Source of the DNA: Allacma fusca
Taxonomy: Eukaryota; Arthropoda; Collembola; Symphypleona; Sminthuridae
DNA: 64,000 bases
NCBI GenBank assembly: GCA_947179485.1
Contig: OX359247.1
Coordinates: 62,903,131-62,967,130, forward strand
Reading direction: 5' to 3'
The notes under the pieces are model-generated. The model was given only the letters and a program-made list of their open reading frames with translations, had not been told where the DNA came from and did not search any database. Below are positions 16,701 to 30,900 of this stretch, one piece after another (the first letter of the stretch is position 1; every line of letters begins with the position of its first letter). A program made the position numbers and the translations under genes.

Positions 16701-18500
16701 AATCCTTACTCCTTAACTCCACACAATTATCCTTACTTATAAACTCGACACATTAATCCTTAGTCTTAAACTCCTCACATAATCCTTACTTGTTAACTCC
16801 ACGCTTAATCCTAACTCCTTAACTCCACACTTAATTCTTAATCTCTAACTCCACAAAATAATCCTTGGTTACAAACTCCACACCTAATCCTTACTCCTTA
16901 ACTCTACACTTAATTACTACTCCTTAACTCCACACAATAATCCTTACTTATAAACTCCACACAAAATCCTAATTACTTAACTCCACACAAAATCCTAATT
17001 ACTTAACTCCACACTTTATCCTTACACTTTAACTCCACACAATAATCCTTACTTATAAATTGCACACATAATCCTAACGACTTAACTCCACACTTAATCA
17101 TTACTCCTTAACTCTATACAATAATCCTTACCCTTAAGCTCCACACATAATCCTTACTCTTTAACTCAACACATAATCTTTACTCCTTAACTCCACACCT
17201 AATCCTTACTCCTTAACTCCACACTAAATTACAACTCCTTAACTCCACACAATAATCCTTACTTATAAATTGCACACATAATCCTAACGACTTAACTCCA
17301 CACTTAATCATTACTCCTTAACTCTATACAATAATCCTTACCCTTAAGCTCCACACATAATCCTTACTCTTTAACTCAACACTTAATCCTTACTCCTTAA
17401 CTCCACACCTAATCCTTACTCCTTAACTCCACACAATAATCCTTACTTATTAACTCCACACATAAGTACTTAGTCCTAAACTACACACATAATCCTATTC
17501 CTTAACTCGACACATAATATTTACTCCTTAACTCCAAACCTAATCCTTACTCCTAAACTCCACACCTAATCCTTACTCCTTAACTTTACACTTAATTACT
17601 ATTTCTTAACTCCACACAATAATCCTTACTTAAAAAATTTACAAATAATCCTAATTTCTTAACTCCACACTTAATCCTTACTCCTTAACTCCACACTTAA
17701 TCCTTACTCCTTAACTCCACACTTAATCCTTACTCCTTAACTCCACACAATTATCCTTACTTATAAACTCGACACATTAATCCTTAGTCTTAAACTCCTC
17801 ACATAATCCTTACTTGTTAACTCCACGCTTAATCCTAACTCCTTAACTCCACACTTAATTCTTAATCTCTAACTCCACAAAATAATCCTTGGTTACAAAC
17901 TCCACACCTAATCCTTACTCCTTAACTCTACACTTAATTACTACTCCTTAACTCCACACAATAATCCTTACTTATAAACTCCACACAAAATCCTAATTAC
18001 TTAACTCCACACAAAATCCTAATTACTTAACTCCACACTTTATCCTTACACTTTAACTCCACACAATAATCCTTACTTATAAATTGCACACATAATCCTA
18101 ACGACTTAACTCCACACTTAATCATTACTCCTTAACTCTATACAATAATCCTTACCCTTAAGCTCCACACATAATCCTTACTCTTTAACTCAACACATAA
18201 TCTTTACTCCTTAACTCCACACCTAATCCTTACTCCTTAACTCCACACTAAATTACAACTCCTTAACTCCACACAATAATCCTTACTTATAAATTGCACA
18301 CATAATCCTAACGACTTAACTCCACACTTAATCATTACTCCTTAACTCTATACAATAATCCTTACCCTTAAGCTCCACACTTAATCCTTACTCTTTAACT
18401 CAACACTTAATCCTTACTCCTTAACTCCACACAATAATCCTTACTTATTAACTCCACACATAAGTACTTAGTCCTAAACTACACACATAATCCTATTCCT
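4730..18500. repeat. Homogenised ~1-kb higher-order repeat domain
   Basis: A marker monomer containing TCCTTGGTTAC recurs with its TTGG at 4785, 6282, 7306, 8304, 9302, 10326, 11717, 12716, 13451, 14449, 15657, 16865 and 17889. Successive steps are 1497, 1024, 998, 998, 1024, 1391, 999, 735, 998, 1208, 1208 and 1024 bp. Each unit carries the same ordered variants, including TAACGACTT, CTCGACAC, CACGCTTAATCC, CCCTTAAGCTCC and AAAAAATTTACA. The 998 and 1024 classes differ by one 26-bp monomer, and the other steps reflect gain or loss of monomer blocks. Neighbouring units look nearly identical by eye, which fits unequal exchange or gene conversion. The domain edges are approximate; degenerate relatives extend on both sides. 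Confidence 0.9.
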
Positions 18501-20029
18501 TAACTCGACACATAATATTTACTCCTTAACTCCAAACCTAATCCTTACTCCTAAACTACACACCTAATCCTTACTCCTTAACTCTACACTTAATTACTAC
18601 TCCTTAACTCCACACAATAATCCTTACTTATAAACTCCACACAAAATCCTAATTACTTAACTCCACACTTTATCCTTACACTTTAACTCCACACAATAAT
18701 CCTTACTTATAAATTGCACACATAATCATAACGACTTAACTCCACACTTAATCATTACTCCTTAACTCTATACAATAATCCTTACCCTTAAGCTCCACAC
18801 ATAATCCTTACTCTTTAACTCAACACATAATCTTTACTCCTTAACTCCACACCTAATCCTTACTCCTTAACTCCACACTAAATTACAACTCCTTAACTCC
18901 ACACAATAATCCTTACTTATAAACTCCACACTTAATCCTTACTCCTTAACTCCACACCTAATCCTTACTCCTTAACTCCACACAATAATCCTTACTTATA
19001 AACTCCACACATAAGTACTTAGTCCTAAACTACACACATAATCATATTCCTTAACTCGACACATAATATTTACTCCTTAACTCCAAACCTAATCCTTACT
19101 CCTAAACTCCACACCTAATCCTTACTCCTTAACTTTACATTTAATTACTATTTCTTAACTCCACACAATAATCCTTACTTAAAAAATTTACATATAATCC
19201 TAATTACTTAACTCCACACTTAATCCTTACTCCTTAACTCCACACTTAATCCTTACTCCTTAACTCCACACTTAATCCTTACTCCTTAACTCCACACAAT
19301 TATCCTTACTTATAAACTCGACACATTAATCCTTAGTCTTAAACTCCTCACATAATCCTTACTTAATAACTCCACGCTTAATCCTAACTCCTTAACTCCA
19401 CACTTAATTCTTAATCTCTAACTCCACAAAATAATCCTTAGTTACAAACTCCACACCTAATCCTTACTCCTTAACTCTACACTTAATTACTACTCCTTAA
19501 CTCCACACAATAATCCTTACTTATAAACTCCACACAAAATCCTAATTACTTAACTCCACACAAAATCCTAATTACTTAACTCCACACTTTATCCTTACAC
19601 TTTAACTCCACACAATAATCCTTACTTATAAATTGCACACATAATCCTAACGACTTAACTCCACACTTAATCATTACTCCTTAACTCTATACAATAATCC
19701 TTACCCTTAAGCTCCACACATAATCCTTACTCTTTAACTCAACACATAATCTTTACTCCTTAACTCCACACCTAATCCTTACTCCTTAACTCCACACTAA
19801 ATTACAACTCCTTAACTCCACACAATAATCCTTACTTATAAATTGCACTCATAATCCTAACGACTTAACTCCACACTTAATCATTACTCCTTAACTCTAT
19901 ACAATAATCCTTACCCTTAAGCTCCACACATAATCCTTACTCTTTAACTCAACACTTAATCCTTACTCCTTAACTCCACACCTAATCCTTACTCCTTAAC
20001 TCCACACAATAATCCTTACTTATTAACTC

Positions 20030-23000
20030 CACACATAAGTACTTAGTCCTAAACTACACACATAATCCTATTCCTTAACTCGACACATAATATTTACTCC
20101 TTAACTCCAAACCTAATCCTTACTCCTAAACTCCACACCTAATCCTTACTCCTTAACTCTACACTTAATTACTACTCCTTAAGTCCACACAATAATCCTT
20201 ACTTATAAACTCCACACAAAATCCTAATTACTTAACTCCACACTTTATCCTTACACTTTAACTCCACACAATAATCCTTACTTATAAATTGCACACATAA
20301 TCATAACGACTTAACTCCACACTTAATCATTACTCCTTAACTCTATACAATAATCCTTACCCTTAAGCTCCACACATAATCCTTACTCTTTAACTCAACA
20401 CATAATCTTTACTCCTTAACTCCACACCTAATCCTTACTCCTTAACTCCACACTAAATTACAACTCCTTAACTCCACACAATAATCCTTACTTATAAACT
20501 CCACACTTAATCCTTACCCTTTAACTCCACACCTAATCCTTACTCCTTAACTCCACACAATAATCCTTACTTATAAACTCCACACATAAGTACTTAGTCC
20601 TAAACTACACACATAATCATATTCCTTAACTCGACACATAATATTTACTCCTTAACTCCAAACCTAATCCTTACTCCTAAACTCCACACCTAATCCTTAC
20701 TCCTTAACGTTACAATTAATTACTATTTCTTAACTCCACACAATAATCCTTACTTAAAAAATTTACATATAATCCTAATTACTTAACTCCACACTTAATC
20801 CTTACTCCTTAACTCCACACTTAATCCTTACTCCTTAACTCCACACTTAATCCTTACTCCTTAACTCCACACAATTATCCTTACTTATAAACTCGACACA
20901 TTAATCCTTAGTCTTAAACTCCTCACATAATCCTTACTTGTTAACTCCACGCTTAATCCTAACTCCTTAACTCCACACTTAATTCTTAATCTCTAACTCC
21001 ACAAAATAATCCTTAGTTACAAACTCCACACCTAATCCTTACTCCTTAACTCTACACTTAATTACTACTCCTTAACTCCACACAATAATCCTTACTTATA
21101 AACTCCACACAAAATCCTAATTACTTAACTCCACACTTAATCCTTACACTTTAACTCCACACAATAATCCTTACTTATAAATTACACACATAATCCTAAC
21201 GACTTAACTCCACACTTAATCATTACTCCCTAACTCTATACAATAATCTTTACCCTTAAGCTCCAAAAATAATCCTTACTCTTTAACTCAACACATAATC
21301 TTTACTCCTTAACTCCACACATAATCCTTACTCTTTAATTCCACACATAATCCTTACTATTTAACTACTCACATAATCTGTAAACTTTAACTCAACACAT
21401 AACTTTTACTCCTTAACTCAACACATAATCCTTACTCTTTAACTCCGCACATTAATCCTTACTCTTAAACTCCAGACATAATCTTTACTCTTTAACTCCA
21501 CAAATATTATTTACTCTTTAACTCCACACCTAATCCTTACTCCTTAACTCTACACTTAATTATAACTCCTTAACTCCACACAATAATCCTTACTTATAAA
21601 CTCCACACCTAATCCTTACTGCTTAACTCCACACAATAATCCTTACTCCTTAACTCCACACAATAATCCTTGCTTATAAACTCCACACATTAGTACTTAG
21701 TCTTAAACTCCACACATAATCCTATTTCTTAACTCGACACATAATATTTACTCCTTAACTCCAATCCTAATCCTTACTCCTTAACTCCACAACTAATCCT
21801 TACTCCTTAACTTTACACTTAATTACTATTTCTTTACTCCACACAATAATCCCTACTTAAAAAATCCACATATAATCCTAATAACTTAACTCCACACCTA
21901 ATCCTTACTCCTTAACTCCACACTTAATCCTTACTCCTTAACTCCGCACTTAATTCTTAATCACTAACTCCACAAAATAATCCTTACTTACAAACTCCAC
22001 ACCTAATCCTTACTCCTTAACTCTACACTTAATTACTACTCCTTAACTCCACACAATAATCCTTACTTGTAAACTCCACACAAAATGCTAATTACTTAAC
22101 CCCACACTTAATCCTTACACTTTAACTCCACACAATAATCCTTACTTATAAATAAGACACATAATCCTAACGATTTAACTCCACACTTAATCATTACTCC
22201 TTAACTCTATACAATAATCCTTACCCTTAAGCTCCACACATAATCCTTACTCTTTAACTCAACACATAATCTTTACTCCTTAACTCCACACATAATCCTT
22301 TTTCTTTAATTCCACACATAATCGTTACTATTTAACTACTCACATAATCTGTCAACTTTAACTCAACACATAATCCTTACTCTTTAACTCCGCACATTAA
22401 TCCTTACTCTTAAACTCCACACATAATCTTTACACTTTAAATCCACAAATATTATTTACTCTTTAACTCCACACCTAATCCTTACTCCTTAACTCCACAC
22501 TTAATTACAACTCCTTAACTCCACACTTAATTACAACTCCTTAAATCCACACAATAATCCTTACTTATAAACTCCACACTTAAGTACTTAGTCCTAAACT
22601 ACACACATAATCCTATTCCTTAACTCGACACATAATATTTACTCCTTAACTCCAAACCTAATCCTTACTCCTAAACTACACACCTAATCCTTACTCCTTA
22701 ACTCTACACTTAATTACTACTCCTTAACTCCACACAATAATCCTTACTTATAAACTCCACACAAAATCCTAATTACTTAACTCCACACTTTATCCTTACA
22801 CTTTAACTCCACACAATAATCCTTACTTATAAATTGCACACATAATCATAACGACTTAACTCCACACTTAATCATTACTCCTTAACTCTATACAATAATC
22901 CTTACCCTTAAGCTCCACACATAATCCTTACTCTTTAACTCAACACATAATCTTTACTCCTTAACTCCACACCTAATCCTTACTCCTTAACTCCACACTA

Positions 23001-24900
23001 AATTACAACTCCTTAACTCCACACAATAATCCTTACTTATAAACTCCACACTTAATCCTTACTCCTTAACTCCACACCTAATCCTTACTCCTTAACTCCA
23101 CACAATAATCCTTACTTATAAACTCCACACATAAGTACTTAGTCCTAAACTACACACATAATCATATTCCTTAACTCGACACATAATATTTACTCCTTAA
23201 CTCCAAACCTAATCCTTACTCCTAAACTCCACACCTAATCCTTACTCCTTAACTTTACAATTAATTACTATTTCTTAACTCCACACAATAATCCTTACTT
23301 AAAAAATGTACATATAATCCTAATTACTTAACTCCACACTTAATCCTTACTCCTTAACTCCACACTTAATCCTTACTCCTTAACTCCACACTTAATCCTT
23401 ACTCCTTAACTCCACACAATTATCCTTACTTATAAACTCGACACATTAATCCTTAGTCTTAAACTCCTCACATAATCCTTACTTGTTAACTCCACGCTTA
23501 ATCCTAACTCCTTAACTCCACACTTAATTCTTAATCTCTAACTCCACAAAATAATCCTTAGTTACAAACTCCACACCTAATCCTTACTCCTTAACTCTAC
23601 ACTTAATTACTACTCCTTAACTCCACACAATAATCCTTACTTATAAACTCCACACAAAATCCTAATTACTTAACTCCACACATAATCCTTACACTTTAAC
23701 TCCACACAATAATCCTTACTTATAAATTACACACATAATCCTAACGACTTAACTCCACACTTAATCATTACTCCCTAACTCTATACAATAATCTTTACCC
23801 TTAAGCTCCAAAAATAATCCTTACTCTTTAACTCAACACATAATCTTTACTCCTTAACTCCACACATAATCCTTACTCTTTAATTCCACACATAATCCTT
23901 ACTATTTAACTACTCACATAATCTGTAAACTTTAACTCAACACATAACTTTTACTCCTTAACTCAACACATAATCCTTACTCTTTAACTCCGCACATTAA
24001 TCCTTACTCTTAAACTCCAGACATAATCTTTACTCTTTAACTCCACAAATATTATTTACTCTTTAACTCCACACCTAATCCTTACTCCTTAACTCTACAC
24101 TTAATTATAACTCCTTAACTCCACACAATAATCCTTACTTATAAACTCCACACCTAATCCTTACTGCTTAACTCCACACAATAATCCTTACTCCTTAACT
24201 CCACACAATAATCCTTACTTATAAACTCCACACATTAGTACTTAGTCTTAAACTCCACACATAATCCTATTTCTTAACTCGACACATAATATTTACTCCT
24301 TAACTCCAATCCTAATCCTTACTCCTTAACTCCACAACTAATCCTTACTCCTTAACTTTACACTTAATTACTATTTCTTTACTCCACACAATAATCCTTA
24401 CTTAAAAAATCCACATATAATCCTAATAACTTAACTCCACACCTAATCCTTACTCCTTAACTCCACACTTAATCCTTACTCCTTAACTCCGCACTTAATT
24501 CTTAATCACTAACTCCACAAAATAATCCTTACTTACAAACTCCACACCTAATCCTTACTCCTTAACTCTACACTTAATTACTACTCCTTAACTCCACACA
24601 ATAATCCTTACTTGTAAACTCCACACAAAATCCTAATTACTTAACCCCACACTTAATCCTTACACTTTAACTCCACACAATAATCCTTACTTATAAATAA
24701 GACACATAATCCTAACGATTTAACTCCACACTTAATCATTACTCCTTAACTCTATACAATAATCCTTACCCTTAAGCTCCACACATAATCCTTACTCTTT
24801 AACTCAACACATAATCTTTACACTTTAAATCCACAAATATTATTTACTCTTTAACTCCACACCTAATCCTTACTCCTTAACTCCACACTTAATTACAACT
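20030..24900. repeat. Duplicated satellite segment, offset 2,545 bp
   Basis: Distinctive monomers recur at a fixed 2,545-bp offset: TACTGCTTAACTCC (gctt at 21621 and 24166), CATTACTCCCTAAC (21221 and 23766), and TAGTCCTAAACTACAC (20595 and 23140). Near the end the offset falls to 2,388 bp (tacactttaa at 22431 and 24819), so the second copy has lost about 157 bp, or six monomers. The segment mixes the variant set of the preceding 1-kb domain with older-looking variants such as ACTACTCACATAATCTG. Outer limits are approximate. Confidence 0.85.
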
Positions 24901-24999
24901 CCTTAACTCCACACTTAATTACAACTCCTTAAATCCACACAATAATCCTTACTTATAAACTCCACACTTAATTCTTACTCCTTAACTCCACACCTAATC

Positions 25000-27900
25000 C
25001 TTACTCCTTAACTCCACACAATAATCCTTACTTATCAACTCCACACTTAATCCTTACTCCTTAATTCCACACAATAATCCTTACTTATAAACGCCAAACA
25101 TTTATCGTTACTCTTAAACTCCAAACATAATCTTTACTCTTTAACTCCACACATAATATTTACTCCTCAACTCCACACCTAATCCTTACTACTTAACTCC
25201 ACACCTAATCCTTACTCCTTAATTCTACACTTTATTACTACTCCTTAACTTTACACTTAATTACTACTCCTTAACTCTACACTTAATTACTACTCCTTAA
25301 CTCTACACTTAATTAATACTCCTTAACTTTAAACTTAATTACTACTCCTTAACTCCACACAATAATCCTTACTTATAAATTACACACATAATCCTAACGA
25401 CTTTACTCCACACTTAATCCTGACTCCTTAACTCCACGCAATAATCCTTACTCTTAAACTCCACACCTAATCCTTACTCCTTAATTCTACACTTTATTAC
25501 TACTCCTTAACTCTACACTTAATTACTACTCCTTAACTCTACACTTAATTAATACTCCTTAACTCTACACTTAATTACTACTCCTTAACTCCACACAATA
25601 ATCCTTACTTATAAATTACACACATAATCCTAACAACTTTACTCCACACTTAATCCTGACTCCTTAACTCCACGCAATAATCCTTACTCTTAAACTCGAC
25701 ACATAATCCTTACTCTTTAACTCCACACCTAATCCGTACTCCATAACTCCACACTTAATTCTTACACTTTCACTCAACACATAATATTTACTCCTTTACC
25801 CCACACATTATCTTTACTCTTTAACTCCACATATAATCTTTACCCTTTAACTCCACACATAATCCTTAAACTTTAACTCCACACTTAATCATTACTCCTT
25901 AACTCCACACAATAATCCTTACTTATAAACTCCACACATAATCCTAATTACTTAACTCCACACTTAATCCTCACTCCTTAACTCCACACATAATCTTTGC
26001 TCTTTTACTCCACACATAAAATGTACTCCTTAACTCCACACTTAATCCTTACTCCTTAACTCCATTCTTAATCCTTACTCATTAACTCCACACTAAATCC
26101 TTACTCCTTAACTCCACACCATAATCCTTACTCTTAAACTCCACACCATAATCCTTACTCTTAAACCACATATAATTCTTAATTCCTAACTCCACAAAAT
26201 AATCCTTATTTATAAACTCCACACATAATCCTAATTACTTAACTCCACACTTAATCCTTACTCCTTAACTTCACACAATAATCCTTACTCTTAAACTCCA
26301 CACATAATTTTTACTTGGTAACTCCACGCTTAATCCTTACTCCTTAACTCCAAACAATAATCCTTACTCTTAAGCTCCACACAATAATCCTTACTTTTCT
26401 ACTCCACACATAATTTTTACTCCTTAACGCCACACAATAATCCAAATTCCTTTTACTCCAAACAATAATCCTTACTCTTAAACTCCAAACAATACTCCTT
26501 CCTCTTAAACTCCACACATAATGTTTACTATTTGACTCCACACATAAAATATACTCCTTAACTCCACACTTAATGCTTACTCCTTAATTCCAAACTTAAT
26601 TCTTACTCCTTAACACAACACTTAATCCTAACTCCTTAACTGCACACTTAATCCTTACTCCTTAATTCCGCACAATAATCCTTACTTATAAACGCCACAC
26701 ATTTATCGTTACTCTTAAACTCCAAACATAATCTTTACTCTTTAACTCCACCCATAATATTTACTCCTTAACTCCACACCTAATCCTTACTCCTTAACTC
26801 CACACCTAATCCTTACTCCTTAATGCTACACTTAATTACTACTCCTTAACTCGACACTTAATTACTGCTCCATAACTCCACACTTAATCCTTACTCCTTA
26901 ACTCCACACAATAATCCTTACTCTTTAACTCCACGTATAAAATGTACTCCTTAACTCAACACTTAATCCTTACTCCTTAACTCCATTCTTAATCCTTACT
27001 CATTAACAGCACACTAAATCCTTACTCCTTAACTCCACACCATAATCCTTACTCTTAAACTACACACATAATTCTTACTCTTTAACTCAACACATAATAT
27101 TTACTCCTTAACCCCACACATTATCTTTACTCTTAAACTACACACATAATTCTTACTCTTTAACTCCACACATAATCCTTAAACTTTAACTCCACACTTA
27201 ATCCTTACTCCTTAATTCCACACAATAATCCTTACTTATAAATTACACACATAATATTAACGACTTAACTCCACACTTAATCCTGACTCCTTAACTCCAC
27301 ACAATAATCCTTACTCTTAAACTCGACACATAATCCTTACTCTTTAACTCCACACCTAATCCTTAATTTATAACTCCACACTTAATTCTTAATCCCTAAC
27401 TCCACAAAATAATCCTAATTTATAAACTCCAAACATAATCCTAATTACTTAACTCCACACTTAATCCTTACTCCTTAACTCCACACAATAATCCTTACTC
27501 TTTAACTCCACACGTAATCCTTACTCCTTAATTTCACACAATAATCCTTACTTATAAACGCCAAACATTTATCGTTACTCTTAAACTCCAAACATAATCT
27601 TTACTCTTTAACTCCACACATAATATTTACTCCTCAACTCCACACCTAATCCTTACTACTTAACTCCACACCTAATCTTTACTCCTTAATCCTACACTTT
27701 ATTACTACTCCTTAACTCTACACTTAATTACTACTCCTTAACTCTACACATAATTAATACTCCTTAACTCTACACTTAATTACTACTCCTTAAATCCACA
27801 CAATAATCCTTACTTATAAACTCCACACATAATCCTAATTACTTAACTCCACACTTAATCCTCACTCCTTAACTCCACACATAATTCTCATTACTTAACT

Positions 27901-30900
27901 CCACACTTAATCCTCACTCCTTAACTCCACACATAATCTTTGCTCTTTAACTCCACACACAAAATGTACTCCTTGACTCCACACTTAATCCTTACTCCTT
28001 AACTCCATTCTTAATCATTACTCATTAACTCCACACTAAATCCTTACTCCTTAACTCCACACCATAATCCTTACTCTTAAACTCCACACATAATTCTTAC
28101 ACTTTCACTCAACACATAATATTTACTCCTTAACCCCACTCATTATCTTTACTCTTTAACTCCACATATAATCCTTACTCTTTAACTCCACACATAATCC
28201 TTAATTTTATAACTCCACACTTTATTCTTAATCCCTAACTCCACAAAATAATCCTAATTTATAAACTCCAAACATAATCCTAATTTATAAACTCCAAACA
28301 TAATCCTAATTACTTAACTCCACACTTAATCCTTACTCCTTAACTCCACACAATAATCCTTACTCTTAAACTCCACACGTAATCCTTACTCCTTAATTTC
28401 ACACAATAATCCTTACTTATAAACGCCAAACATTTATCGTTACTCTTCAACTCGAAACATAATCTTTACTCTTTAACTCCACACATAATATTTACTCCTC
28501 AACTCCACACCTAATCCTTACTACTTAACTCCACACCTAATCCTTACTCCTTAATCCTACACTTTATTACTACTCCTTAACTCTACACTTAATTACTACT
28601 CCTTAACTCTACACTTAATTAATACTCCTTAACTCTACACTCAATTACTACTCCTTAACTCCACACAATAATCCTTACTTATAAACTCCACACATAATCC
28701 TAATAACTTAACTCCACACTTAATCCTCACTCCTTAACTCCACACATAATCCTAATTACTTAACTCCACACTTAATCCTCACTCCTTAACTCCACACATA
28801 ATCTTTGCTCTTTAACTCCACACATAAAATGTACTCCTTGACTCCACACTTAATCCTTACTCCTTAACTCCATTCTTAATCCTTACTCATTAACTCCACA
28901 CTAAATCCTTACTCCTTAACTCCACACCATAATCCTTACTCTTAAACTCCACACATAATTCTTACACTTTAACTCAACACATAATATTTACTCCTTAACC
29001 CCACTCATTATCTTTACTCTTTAACTTCACACCTAATCCTTACTCCATAACTCCACACTTAATTCTTAATCCCTAACTCCACAAAATAATCCTTATTTAT
29101 AAACTCCACACATAATCCTAATTACTTAACTCCACACTTAATCCTTACTCCTTAACTCCACACAATAATCCTTACTCTTAAACTCCACACATAATTTTTA
29201 CTTGGTAACTCCACGCCTAATCCTTACACCTTAACTCCAAACAATAATCCTTACTCTTAAGCTAAAAACAATAATCCTTACTCTTAAACTCCACATATAA
29301 TTTTTACTTTTTGAATTCACTCATAAAATATAATCGTTTACTCCACACTTAATGCTTACTCCTTAACTCCACACTTAATCCTTGCTCCTTAACTCCACAC
29401 AATAATCCTTACTTATAAACTCCACACATTAATCAATACTCTTAGTTTCCACACATTAATCCTTACTCTTAATTTCCACACATTAATCCTTACTCTTAAA
29501 CTCCACACATAATCCTAATTACTTAACTCCACACTTAATCCTGACTCCTTAACTCCACACATTAATCCTTACTCTTAAACTCGACACATAATCCTTACTC
29601 TTTAACTCCGCACCTAATCCTTAATTCATAACTCCACACTTAATTCTTAATCCCTAACTCCACAAAACAATCCTAATTTATAAACTCCAAACATAATCCT
29701 AATTACTTAACTCCGCACTTAATCCTTACTTCTTAACTCCACACAATAATCCTTACTCTTAAACTCCACACATAATCCTTACTCCTTAATTCCGCACAAT
29801 AATCCTTACTTATAAACTCCACACATTAATCAATACTCTTAGTTTCCACACATTAATCCTTACTCTTAATTTCCACACATTAATCCTTACTCTTAAACTC
29901 CACACATAATCATATTATTTAACTCCATACATAATATTTACTCCTTAACTCCACACAATAATCCTTACTCTTCTACTCCACACAAAATCCTTACTCCTTA
30001 ACGCCACACAATAATCCAAATTCCTTTACTCCAAACAATAATTCTTACTCTTAAACTCCAAACAATACTCCTTCCTCTTAAACTCCACACATAATGTTTA
30101 CTATTTGACTCCACACATAAAATATACTCCTTAACTCCACACATAATGCTTACTCCTTAGTTCCAAACTTAATCCTTACTCCTTAACACAACCCTTAATC
30201 CTTACTCCTTAACTGCACACTTAATCCTTACTCCTTAATTCCGCACAATAATCCTTACTTATAAACGCCACACATTTATCGTTACTCTTAAACTCCAAAC
30301 ATAATCTTTTCTCTTTAACTCCACCCATAATATTTACTCCTTAACTCCACACCTAATCCTTACTCCTTAACTCCACACCTAATCCTTGCTCCTTATTTCT
30401 ACACTTAATTACTACTCCTTAACTCTACACTTAATTACTACTCCTTAACTCCACACGTCAATCCTTACTTATAAACTCCACACATAATCTTTACTCTTTA
30501 ACTCCACACATAAAATGTACTCCTTAACTCAACACTTAATCCTTACTCCTTAACTCCATTCTTAATCCTTACTCATTAACTGCACACTAAATCCTTACTC
30601 CTTAACTCCACACCATAATCCTTACTCTTAAACTACACACATAATTCTTACTCTTTAACTCAACACATAATATTTACTCCTTAACCCCACACATTATCTT
30701 TACTCTTTAACTCCACATAAAATCCTTACTCTTTAACTCCACACATAATCCTTAAACTTTAACTCCACACTTAATCCTTACTCCTTAATTCCACACAATA
30801 ATCCTTACTTATAAATTACACACATAATCCTAACGACTTAACTCCACACTTAATTCTTAATCCCTAACTCCACAAAACAATCCTAATTTATAAACTCCAA

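Noticed and set aside
26344..26541. 65-codon minus-strand open frame in the satellite, rich in VWSLRVRIIVWS-like repeats
   Set aside because: It is read-through of the tandem repeat where few stops fall in frame. No start context, no flanking gene signals and strongly repetitive sequence.
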